From Flavobacteriales bacterium (lineage in GTDB: Bacteria; Bacteroidota; Bacteroidia; Flavobacteriales_D; Sanyastnellaceae), in assembly GCA_015665315.1 (NCBI GenBank), contig JADFAK010000029.1, forward strand, positions 28,255-92,254: 64,000 bases of DNA. The letters are read 5' to 3'. Position 1 is the first letter of the stretch, and each line of letters begins with the position of its first letter. This document shows positions 1-7,759 of this stretch, in pieces. Both the position numbers and the translations under genes were made by a program. Below the pieces are notes generated by a model, which saw only the letters and a list, made by a program, of their open reading frames with translations, had not been told where the DNA came from and searched no databases.

Positions 1-512
1 TACTTATGCATTTCATCCTGATACTTTTCCGGATACCTAGAATAGAAGCGCGTTGCACTGTCTAAAAGCGACTCGACAGAGAGTTGCAACAAGGCGGCAT
101 CGATCAAACGTAGCTTTCTACTGGACTGTCCTTCTTGAATCAGTGCCACGAGATTCGGATCTTTCAGCAATTCATCATCTGGCGAGGCAAATGCCGAGTT
201 TTCAAATCGATGGATAAATGTCAACGCGGCCGAGTTGGAAAGCCCCCATGCTATTCTTCCCAAGAAAAGATCTTTTAATCTTTGTTTTACAGTCAGACTA
301 CCATCTGAAATAGTGGAATGTTCGGCTCTCAAGTCCACACAATGTTGGTAAACACATTGAATTAGATCTGCCTTAGAATCAAAATGGTGGAACAAGGTAC
401 CTGTGGCGACCCCGGCATGTTTCGCTACTTGACTCGTTGGTGTCCCTTGAAATCCATTGAGGACAAAGAGTTCCAAGGCCGACTCGATTAATCGTTTGCG
501 TTTATCGCTCAT
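1..512 (-). CDS. TetR/AcrR family transcriptional regulator (3' end cut by window)
   Basis: The frame opens at an ATG (510-512) and runs off the left edge, so about 170 N-terminal residues are visible. Residues 1-50 form a TetR-type helix-turn-helix: a lysine/arginine-rich start (MSDKRKRLIESALELF), then a GTPTSQVAKHAGVATGTLFHHF segment, the usual recognition-helix pattern of this family. The remainder is the helical ligand-binding domain, which is too variable to predict a ligand. A perfect palindrome lies 8 bases upstream of the start, so autorepression is likely. It is convergent with nothing visible and is transcribed in the same direction as valS, from which it is separated by a terminator. 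The regulated genes may lie left of the window. Confidence 0.9.
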   Translation of the reverse strand, partial: MSDKRKRLIESALELFVLNGFQGTPTSQVAKHAGVATGTLFHHFDSKADLIQCVYQHCVDLRAEHSTISDGSLTVKQRLKDLFLGRIAWGLSNSAALTFIHRFENSAFASPDDELLKDPNLVALIQEGQSSRKLRLIDAALLQLSVESLLDSATRFYSRYPEKYQDEMHK

Positions 513-520
513 GGAATATT

Positions 521-536
521 GACTGACTATTCAGTC
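521..536. promoter_or_regulatory. Probable TetR operator palindrome
   Basis: GACTGA-CTAT-TCAGTC is a perfect 6-bp inverted repeat with a 4-bp spacer, 8 bases upstream of the TetR start codon. Its size and place match operators bound by TetR-family dimers. That it is the regulator's own operator is inference. Confidence 0.65.
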
Positions 537-548
537 TATAAATATGGT

Positions 549-579
549 AAAAAAAAGGCACATCCAAAAATGCGCCTTT
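549..579 (-). terminator. Intrinsic terminator after valS
   Basis: A 10-bp stem (AAAGGCACAT/ATGCGCCTTT, one G-U pair) with a 6-base loop lies just beyond the valS stop and ends in a run of eight T on the minus strand. It would separate valS from the downstream TetR gene. Confidence 0.75.
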
Positions 580-594
580 CAATTTGATTCAATT

Positions 595-3234
595 CTACGA
601 AAGCGAAGCGAGCTTCTCTTCAATAATTTTAATCGTCTCTTCAGCATCGGCCATCTTCTTCCGTTCGGCTGCCACGACTTGCTCGGGGGCGCCGCTTACA
701 AAGCGTTCGTTGGAAAGTTTTTTACTTACGCTTTGACAGAATCCTTTGGCATACTCAAGCTCTTTCTTGAGCTTTTCGATTTCACCTTCAACATCAACGT
801 TGTCTCCAAAAGGCACAAAGTATTCATTCCCGGAAACGATGAAAGAAAACGAATTCTCGACTTGCTCTTCGCAGTAGGTAATCGACGCAACATTGCACAA
901 ATGCTGGATCACGCAATCAAATGACTTATCTGCACCGTGATTGATTTTAGCAAATAGCTCAATCTGAATCTTGTTCGGAATATTGTTGTTCTTCCGAACT
1001 TGGCGGACATTACTTACTACTTCAGCAGTTTTTTCAAAGGACTCCAACAACGCTGAATTGGGCGCTGATGCTTTTGGCCATTGAGCCAGTACAATTGATT
1101 CTTCAGGAGAATTACGCTCTCTCAAGAGGTGCCAAATTTCTTCCGAGATAAAGGGCATAAACGGATGAATGACACGCAGGATCGTTTCGAAGCTTGACAC
1201 AGCATGTTCGTAGGTTGTCCTATCAATCGAATCACCGTAAGTAGGCTTGATCATCTCAAGGTACCACGAGCAGAAGTCGTCCCAAATAAGCTTGTAAGAC
1301 AACATGAGTGCCTCTGAAATTCTGAATTGATCGTAGGCTGTATTCAATTCGGCCAAGACTTGTGCCGACTTATTATCGAACCACAAGCTTCCCATTTTTG
1401 CCGACTCGGTTGGCTCTTTGTCCTCAATCTCCCAACTATTGATCAATCGGAACGCGTTCCAAATTTTATTGGAGAAATTACGCCCTTGTTCGCACAACTT
1501 CGGATCAAAAGGCAAATCGTTACCGGCTGGACTCGTGAGCAACATCCCCACTCGCACGCCATCGGCACCATATTGCTTCATCAATTCGATTGGGTCTGGA
1601 GAATTACCGAGTGATTTACTCATTTTCCGCCCTTGCGTATCTCGCACGATTCCTGTGAAGTAGACATTTTTAAATGGCAATTCATCTCGATACTCATATC
1701 CAGCAATGATCATTCGTGCCACCCAAAAGAACATGATTTCGGGAGCAGTTACGAGGTCATTGGTTGGGTAATAATAATCTACCTCCTCCTTTTCATAGAA
1801 ACCATCGAACACAGAAATCGGCCAGAGCCACGAAGAAAACCATGTATCGAGTACGTCTTCATCTTGTTTCAAATCGGCCTCAGTCAAGGACTGATTTCCC
1901 GTTTTTTCCCGGGCTTTCACCAAGGCGTCTTGCAAGGACTTAGCGACTACAAACTGACCTTCTTCCTCTCCGTAATAATAAGCAGGGATTCGATGCCCCC
2001 ACCAGAGCTGACGGCTAATGCACCAATCCTTGATGTTTTCCATCCAGTGACGGTAGGTATTTTTGAACTTTGCAGGATGGAATTGGATGTTGTCGTTCAT
2101 CACATTCTCCAAGGCTGGTTTGCTCAATTCCTTCATATCAACCCACCACTGTTGAGATAGGCGCGGTTCTATCACAACATCGGTGCGCTCTGAGTATCCG
2201 ACTTTGTTGAGGTATTCTTCAATCTTTACAAGACTTCCTTTTTCCTCTAGTTCTTTGACGATTTTCTTGCGGACAACAAATCGATCTTCACCTACATACA
2301 TTTGGGCATCTGGCCCCAAGGTTCCATCGGCGTTCATAATGTTGATCGTCTCGAGCTTGTGTTTTTGCCCAAGCATGAAGTCATTGGCATCGTGTGCAGG
2401 GGTTACTTTCAAACAACCCGTACCGAATTCCATTTCAACATAGTCGTCCAAGATGATTGGAATTTCACGTCCCAACAAAGGCACAATAGCCTTCTTTCCG
2501 TGCAGATGAGTGAAACGCTCATCTTTCGGGTGGATACAAATTGCCGTATCGCCCAGAATTGTCTCTGGACGCGTAGTTGCAATCGTTACAAACTCATTCG
2601 AACCGAGGATTTGGTACTTGACATAGTAGAGTTTAGAGTTCTCTTCTTTGTGAATCACCTCCTCGTCGCTCAATGCGGTTTTGGCCGATGGATCCCAATT
2701 GATCATTCGCTCTCCCCGGTAAATTTTTCCCTTTTCGAACAAGTCTACAAAGGTGTCAATTACACTTTCGTAGTACTTATCATCCATTGTGAATCGGGTT
2801 CGGTCCCAATCACAACTTGCGCCTAATTTTTTAAGTTGCTCCAGAATAATACCTCCATGCTTATCGGTCCACTCCCAAGCATGCTCCAAGAAAGCATCTC
2901 TACTTAGGTCCGATTTTTTAATTCCTTCAGCTCGCAATTTCTGCACAACCTTGGCCTCTGTGGCAATAGACGCGTGGTCGGTACCTGGCACCCAACAAGC
3001 ATTCTTACCCATCATGCGCGCACGGCGGACCAATACATCTTGAATCGTATTGTTCAACATATGCCCCATATGGAGGACTCCGGTCACATTGGGTGGTGGA
3101 ATTACGATGGTGAAAGGTTCTCTTTCGTCAGGAACTGATTTAAAGAATTCGTTCTTTAACCAGAATTCGTACCACTTGTCCTCGGTTACCGTCGGATCGT
3201 ATTTTGCTGGAATATCCATTGCTTTTTTATTCAA
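595..3234 (-). CDS. valS: Valine--tRNA ligase
   Basis: Charges tRNA(Val) with valine in the cytoplasm. The 879 residues are the normal bacterial length. The class I signature HMGH is at 55-58 (preceded by PPPNVTG), the editing domain occupies about 190-345, and KMSKS is at 537-541; a charged C-terminal coiled coil follows from about 810. The start could also be the internal Met at residue 6 (MDIPAKYDP), which fits the usual start of Bacteroidetes homologues better. The gene appears to be transcribed alone, from a good promoter upstream and with a hairpin terminator downstream. Confidence 0.97.
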   Translation of the reverse strand: MNKKAMDIPAKYDPTVTEDKWYEFWLKNEFFKSVPDEREPFTIVIPPPNVTGVLHMGHMLNNTIQDVLVRRARMMGKNACWVPGTDHASIATEAKVVQKLRAEGIKKSDLSRDAFLEHAWEWTDKHGGIILEQLKKLGASCDWDRTRFTMDDKYYESVIDTFVDLFEKGKIYRGERMINWDPSAKTALSDEEVIHKEENSKLYYVKYQILGSNEFVTIATTRPETILGDTAICIHPKDERFTHLHGKKAIVPLLGREIPIILDDYVEMEFGTGCLKVTPAHDANDFMLGQKHKLETINIMNADGTLGPDAQMYVGEDRFVVRKKIVKELEEKGSLVKIEEYLNKVGYSERTDVVIEPRLSQQWWVDMKELSKPALENVMNDNIQFHPAKFKNTYRHWMENIKDWCISRQLWWGHRIPAYYYGEEEGQFVVAKSLQDALVKAREKTGNQSLTEADLKQDEDVLDTWFSSWLWPISVFDGFYEKEEVDYYYPTNDLVTAPEIMFFWVARMIIAGYEYRDELPFKNVYFTGIVRDTQGRKMSKSLGNSPDPIELMKQYGADGVRVGMLLTSPAGNDLPFDPKLCEQGRNFSNKIWNAFRLINSWEIEDKEPTESAKMGSLWFDNKSAQVLAELNTAYDQFRISEALMLSYKLIWDDFCSWYLEMIKPTYGDSIDRTTYEHAVSSFETILRVIHPFMPFISEEIWHLLRERNSPEESIVLAQWPKASAPNSALLESFEKTAEVVSNVRQVRKNNNIPNKIQIELFAKINHGADKSFDCVIQHLCNVASITYCEEQVENSFSFIVSGNEYFVPFGDNVDVEGEIEKLKKELEYAKGFCQSVSKKLSNERFVSGAPEQVVAAERKKMADAEETIKIIEEKLASLS

Positions 3235-3248
3235 TCTAGTGAAGCTCG

Positions 3249-3278
3249 CAAAATTACACAGATTGTTGGCGTGGGCAA
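3249..3278 (-). promoter_or_regulatory. Probable valS promoter (Bacteroidetes type)
   Basis: On the minus strand TTG is followed after 19 bases by TAATTTTG, matching the Flavobacterium/Bacteroides consensus TTG-N17-23-TAnnTTTG. It lies 15 to 44 bases upstream of the valS start. Confidence 0.6.
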
Positions 3279-3434
3279 TGATCTTATCCCGTGCATTTTG
3301 ATTTAAGCTTTAGCACAAGGCAAATGAATTTAACATCTCGCAACATGGTTTGGCATTCGTTAACATAACAATTTGCAGCGTTGGCCGTCTTACAGGTGTC
3401 TTTAAGATACTGAAGATCATCAAAACGCAAAACC

Positions 3435-3785
3435 ATGAATTCAAAAACACTATTCTCCATCATTGCCGCATTCGTATTCTCAGTTCAGTTTACGTACGCG
3501 CAGCCACTTGAGTCCACTCCCAATATGGGCAAAGAAGAAATCAGAAAAACCATCGTGACCCACCTAAGTGGAATGAATGTCAAAGGTGCCGCACGGTTTA
3601 CCGAGGACATTAAAATCTGCTTCAAGATTCAGTCGGACGGACTTGTGCAGCTGCACGAGGTTGTTTGTAGCAATCCGAAGTTGGCCAAAGAAATTAAAGA
3701 AGAGTTGAAAGACATGAAGGTTGAAACATCCGACTCAGATGAAGATCAGTTCTACTGGATAACCGTGAAGTTCAAGGTTGTCTAG
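3435..3785 (+). CDS. Small secreted protein of unknown function
   Basis: A 116-residue protein with a clear signal peptide (about residues 1-23, hydrophobic core then TYAQ). The mature part has a beta-alpha-beta look (KICFKIQSDGLVQLHEVV, then a lysine-rich helix, then a final strand), which resembles the small TonB-C-terminal-like periplasmic domains common in Bacteroidetes; this resemblance is a guess from pattern only. It has its own terminator and stands between valS and the DUF1573 genes. No catalytic motif is visible. Confidence 0.75.
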   Translation: MNSKTLFSIIAAFVFSVQFTYAQPLESTPNMGKEEIRKTIVTHLSGMNVKGAARFTEDIKICFKIQSDGLVQLHEVVCSNPKLAKEIKEELKDMKVETSDSDEDQFYWITVKFKVV

Positions 3786-3810
3786 CAGGTTTATATATAG
3801 GAAGCGGAAA

Positions 3811-3839
3811 GGGAGTATTCTAACGAATGCTCCCTTTTT
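3811..3839 (+). terminator. Intrinsic terminator
   Basis: GGGAGTATTC-TAAC-GAATGCTCCC forms a 10-bp stem with one G-U pair, followed by five T, 25 bases after the stop of the small secreted protein. Confidence 0.8.
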
Positions 3840-3956
3840 GTTTTCGGGAAGCTTAGATGGGTTAATGAAATGTTAAAGGAGTTATGAAGCTGTTAAATGC
3901 CGAACTTAGCGGAAAATGTGAGCGTAATTCGTAGGGCAAACAAAAATTCAAAAATC

Positions 3957-4352
3957 ATGAACAAATTTCTACCAACCCTTTTTCTTGCCCTTATGAGCAC
4001 CGTGATGATGTCGCAGCCAGTATTGGGCGAACCCAATTTAAGTGTGGAACAAGACACCTATGATTTCGGTCAAGTGGATCAATTTGAGCACACAGAATGT
4101 GTCATTGTGGTGACCAATACGGGCGACCAACCTTTGATCATTAGCAAATGTCAAAAATCGTGTGGTTGCACAATACCTCAATGTGACCCGACTCCTATTG
4201 AACCTGGACAGACCTCTGAGATTACCATTAAGTATGACTCAGGACGCGTTGGCCCATTTAACAAATCGATCACGGTTCACAGCAATGATCCTGATGAACC
4301 AAAGAAAGTACTGCGCATTAAGGGAGAGGTCTTGGCGCAAAAGAAAGACTAA
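3957..4352 (+). CDS. DUF1573 domain secreted protein (paralogue 1)
   Basis: The start was placed at the internal ATG at 3957 rather than 3897 because it begins a proper signal peptide (MNKFLPTLFLALMSTVMMSQ). The mature protein is one DUF1573 immunoglobulin-like domain: YDFGQV, then NTGDQPLIISKCQKSCGCTI, an EPGQTSEITIKYDS turn and a closing IRGEV-type strand. DUF1573 proteins are secreted, typical of Bacteroidetes, with no known activity. The KCxxSCGCTxPxCD cysteine cluster is shared with the next gene. First of three DUF1573 genes in a row. Confidence 0.88.
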   Translation: MNKFLPTLFLALMSTVMMSQPVLGEPNLSVEQDTYDFGQVDQFEHTECVIVVTNTGDQPLIISKCQKSCGCTIPQCDPTPIEPGQTSEITIKYDSGRVGPFNKSITVHSNDPDEPKKVLRIKGEVLAQKKD

Positions 4353-4485
4353 TTGAAACTTTAAACACAAAAATGCGTGTAATACAGATCTTGTTAAGCA
4401 TTTGTTAAAGCGCATTAACAATCATTCTACTGGTATTATATTTGCCTTAGAGTATTCCAAAATAGAAACGACAAAACAAAGTATT

Positions 4486-4941
4486 ATGAAAAAAGCAATC
4501 TTGTCAATCGCATTTGTATTCGGCGCAGCCGTAGCAATGCTAGCTCAGACAGAAGTAGTAACAGGCCCAGCAATCGCATTGGACAAAGAAGTACATGATT
4601 ATGGTACTATTCAGCAAGGTGGTGACGGAGCGTGTGAGTTTATTGTATCTAACACTGGTACTGAGCCGTTGATCATTGCTAAGTGCAAAGGATCTTGTGG
4701 TTGTACTGTACCTAAGTGCGACAAGAACCCAGTTCTTCCAGGTGAAACTTCTGCAATTTCAGTGAAGTATGACACGAAGCGTGTTGGACCAATTAACAAG
4801 AGTGTAACAATCACTTCAAATGCTGTTAATGAGCCTACGAAAGTGATTCGTATCAAAGGAAAAGTTGAAGGAGACCCAAGCGCTACTCCAGCTACTCCAG
4901 TTAAGGTTCCTTCGGAAGGAGCTCCTGTTAACAAGCAATAA
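4486..4941 (+). CDS. DUF1573 domain secreted protein (paralogue 2)
   Basis: The start at 4486 (MKKAILSIAFVFGAAVAMLAQ) gives a signal peptide; an upstream in-frame ATG at 4402 would not. The DUF1573 domain spans about residues 25-125 with the same SCGCTVPKCD cysteine cluster as paralogue 1, followed by a short Pro/Thr-rich tail (ATPATPVK). A TATATTTG element at 4437-4444 may be its -7 box. Paralogue 3 starts 7 bases after its stop, so the two are probably co-transcribed. Function unknown. Confidence 0.9.
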   Translation: MKKAILSIAFVFGAAVAMLAQTEVVTGPAIALDKEVHDYGTIQQGGDGACEFIVSNTGTEPLIIAKCKGSCGCTVPKCDKNPVLPGETSAISVKYDTKRVGPINKSVTITSNAVNEPTKVIRIKGKVEGDPSATPATPVKVPSEGAPVNKQ

Positions 4942-4948
4942 TATACGT

Positions 4949-5338
4949 ATGAGCCTGAATGTCAAGTCTATTTTCATTCTGCTCTTCACTATAACATTGA
5001 ACTCCGCAACTGTCTTTGGACAGTTTGCGGAGTTTTTATTTGAGGAAGAGGTACACAAGTTTGACAAGACACAAGAGGGCGAACAGCTTTCGCATACCTT
5101 CCGATTCACCAATACTGGTGATGCACCTTTGATCATATCGAAATACAAGGTTGAATGCACGTGCACCGTTGCAACTTATTCCAAAGACCCCATTCTCCCG
5201 GGAGAGGAAGGCACCATTGAGGTCACTTTTGACACACATGAGAAGATTGGTTGGCAATACCGGCAGATCGAATTGTACGCCAACACAAAAAAATCTCCCA
5301 CTATCATCGAGCTACGCGTAAAAATCTTGAATGATTAG
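4949..5338 (+). CDS. DUF1573 domain secreted protein (paralogue 3)
   Basis: The ATG at 4949 begins a signal peptide (MSLNVKSIFILLFTITLNSATVFGQ, about 25 residues); the longer frame from 4865 overlaps paralogue 2 and has no signal peptide. One DUF1573 domain: hydrophobic start KFDKTQ, NTGDAPLIISKYKVECTCTV, LPGEEGTIEVTFDT and a final strand. Only two of the cysteines of the other paralogues remain (ECTC), so the disulfide pattern differs. Probably an operon partner of paralogue 2. Confidence 0.88.
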   Translation: MSLNVKSIFILLFTITLNSATVFGQFAEFLFEEEVHKFDKTQEGEQLSHTFRFTNTGDAPLIISKYKVECTCTVATYSKDPILPGEEGTIEVTFDTHEKIGWQYRQIELYANTKKSPTIIELRVKILND

Positions 5339-5479
5339 CGGTTGAACCGAACTCAAAGCATAGTTCAACTGGCTTCGAATCCCTTAGTGCTCCTTATCGA
5401 CTTCTTGACCGAGCGCAGTTGCCTAGCTACCATCTACAGTCCTCTTTCCACTTAGTTCATCATTTGCCTTGTGCATAAA

Positions 5480-5508
5480 AAAAAGCCCCACGAATCGCAG
5501 GGCTTTTT
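5480..5508 (-). terminator. Bidirectional intrinsic terminator
   Basis: AAAAAGCCC and GGGCTTTTT face each other across an 11-base loop, with T-runs on both strands. It lies between the convergent DUF1573 and hydrolase genes and could end both transcripts. The rest of 5339-5531 shows no gene. Confidence 0.75.
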
Positions 5509-5531
5509 CACTAATATGAACTAAACAGGGA

Positions 5532-7727
5532 TTACTCCTTGATCAATTTCTGAGTCAATTGCTGATTTCCAGCAAAAACAGTTACAAAATAAACACCCGT
5601 CTCTAAGTTTTGCGTGTTGAGCTCAACTTGGGCAGACAATGGCGATTGAATCACTTCTACTACTTCTCCGATGAGGTTGTGAACGATTACACGATCCATC
5701 AATCCTTTGGTAGTAATCTTTACGTTTCCAGTCGTTGGATTCGGATAAAGATCAAAGTTAGCAGCTGTAAATTCTTCAACGCTCACTGTAAGCTGAGTGA
5801 TGTGAATACAATACTCACCATCTGCTTGAACGCCTACTTCATCTACACCAACTCCGTTGAAACCATCAATCATGATGATGTAATCTTGTCCGTCAACAGT
5901 TGAAAAGTCCAAACCGGCAAAATAGTTATCGGTTACGGCATTATCAGAATCCTCGCTACAGCCATCGGCTACAGGAACGAGTGCACCACAGTCTCCTGTG
6001 AAAATCTGAATCTGCGTATCACCGAAGTCAATGTAGTCGGCTAATCCGCCGCCACAATCGCCTGTTTCGATGGTATAATCTTCACCATCACCGGTAAAGG
6101 TGTAGTACATTGTATTGTTCAAGACAGGATCAACATTGAAGCTAGGCTCACCAAAGCAATCATATCCAGAAGTAGGATCTGAAGCTGTTGATGTAGCTAG
6201 AGTGTTGTCATATACATCCGAAATCACTTCATTCGTAGAGTTGGTATGGAATAAATCATCCACATCGATTGCTCCTGCACAGTCGTTATTTGCTGGAGGT
6301 GCACCTGCGCATGGATTTCCAGGAAGATCCATCACGCACATTACACGTGGAAGAATATATCCTTGAATCGTATCCAGGTAAGCCATTCCTTTTTCGGCTG
6401 ACATATCTGGGTTCGTTGCCAAAGAAGCTTGGTGAATGGTTACTCCAAGAGGCGTAACTATTTGCGAATTCGGAGAATTTGGATCCCACCATTCCCAAGG
6501 AGCTGCCTGATTGAATGTAAAATCCTCAAGAGGAAGTTCAATTGGGAACAATCCTTCAGGTGTCGCGCTTACAGTTATCTGAGTAGCATTGGATGCATCA
6601 AAGGTCTGTCCGTACAAAGAACGTGCGCGATCGGTATAAGGATCGCCATCAGGTAGACTAGCAAATACATCGTTAATACCGAGGTCGTTGCACTTTTGGA
6701 TAAATTGATTGGCACCATTCACTGGCACAACGTCTTGTAGACTTCCAGGAACAATAACGATACCCTCGTCAAAAGGAGCAAAATCGTCACGAATGCAGTT
6801 AACACCTACCATTGGCACATCGCCAGGCCCAAGCCACGACTCATCGGCCATAGCTCCACCGGCGTTGATCACCATGCTTACATCGGCCGAAATACCATTG
6901 TCACGGTAAAGGTTCACTGAATTTGGGTAACCCCAACCTTCAACAACACCAACCGCCAATGTGTCGACATAGCTTACGTCTGGCTCAAAAGGGTCTGGAA
7001 TAAATTTGTCCAAGAAAAGCTCCGTTGCGGCGTCATCAAGCGTTGCATAAGAAGTAGCGATATAGCCTCCAGAACCTTGTCCGAAAATAGCAATACGCGT
7101 TTCATCGATTTCCCATTGATTATCGGCCATGGCATCTGCTCTCATATAGCGGACAGCCATTTTCGCATCATGGATAGCACGGTAAACGGCATTAAGGAGC
7201 GTTCCTCTTCTTTCTTGCACAGAAGGAAGATCAGGTCTCCAGCCCAGACGATAATCGGCACTAATGGCAACATACCCGCGCTTGGCCCAACCTCTACACA
7301 AGGCTACAGCAGAGCTATCGGTCCGTTCCCCTGTAGCAGACATATTTTGGGGCTGCGGAAGGAAGTTACCTGTGTGAAGGAAAAGAATAACAGGGCGTTC
7401 ATCCACATCATCATCATCCATGTTTGGGTAATAGATATCCATTTCGATATCTATGATTTTCACGTCGGTCGAACCATCAGCTGGATCGTAGTAGGCAGCC
7501 GGGAATTCGAGGCCATTGTCAACAATATTGCTCAAAGTTCCGATATCGACAGCGGTATTTGGTCCGTCGAGAACTGAAGTTAGAAAATTAATATTGGTCG
7601 CGTAAACGACAGTTTCCATCTCTATCTGATCATCCGTAAAGACCTCCTCGAGATATCTCTGAGCGAAGGCTCCTTGGACCGACAAGACGGCAGTTAGCAG
7701 AAGAATAGTACGTAAAGTTTTGCTCAT
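5532..7727 (-). CDS. T9SS-exported alpha/beta hydrolase (esterase/lipase-like)
   Basis: 731 residues: signal peptide (1-22), an alpha/beta-hydrolase domain and a C-terminal T9SS type A sorting domain (about 655-731, YPNPTTGNVKI then LETGVYFVTVF). HTG at 118-120 is the oxyanion-hole strand and GQGSGG at 216-221 the nucleophile elbow (Ser219); DVVPV near 330 may carry the acid. Family members cleave esters; the substrate is unknown. A linker of about 150 residues with cysteines and many Asp/Gly separates enzyme and sorting domain. It starts 32 bases after the TonB receptor gene, so the pair probably degrades and imports the same compound at the cell surface. Confidence 0.88.
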   Translation of the reverse strand: MSKTLRTILLLTAVLSVQGAFAQRYLEEVFTDDQIEMETVVYATNINFLTSVLDGPNTAVDIGTLSNIVDNGLEFPAAYYDPADGSTDVKIIDIEMDIYYPNMDDDDVDERPVILFLHTGNFLPQPQNMSATGERTDSSAVALCRGWAKRGYVAISADYRLGWRPDLPSVQERRGTLLNAVYRAIHDAKMAVRYMRADAMADNQWEIDETRIAIFGQGSGGYIATSYATLDDAATELFLDKFIPDPFEPDVSYVDTLAVGVVEGWGYPNSVNLYRDNGISADVSMVINAGGAMADESWLGPGDVPMVGVNCIRDDFAPFDEGIVIVPGSLQDVVPVNGANQFIQKCNDLGINDVFASLPDGDPYTDRARSLYGQTFDASNATQITVSATPEGLFPIELPLEDFTFNQAAPWEWWDPNSPNSQIVTPLGVTIHQASLATNPDMSAEKGMAYLDTIQGYILPRVMCVMDLPGNPCAGAPPANNDCAGAIDVDDLFHTNSTNEVISDVYDNTLATSTASDPTSGYDCFGEPSFNVDPVLNNTMYYTFTGDGEDYTIETGDCGGGLADYIDFGDTQIQIFTGDCGALVPVADGCSEDSDNAVTDNYFAGLDFSTVDGQDYIIMIDGFNGVGVDEVGVQADGEYCIHITQLTVSVEEFTAANFDLYPNPTTGNVKITTKGLMDRVIVHNLIGEVVEVIQSPLSAQVELNTQNLETGVYFVTVFAGNQQLTQKLIKE

Positions 7728-7759
7728 AATTTCATGTATTTAGTTACTAATCTTGAGTA

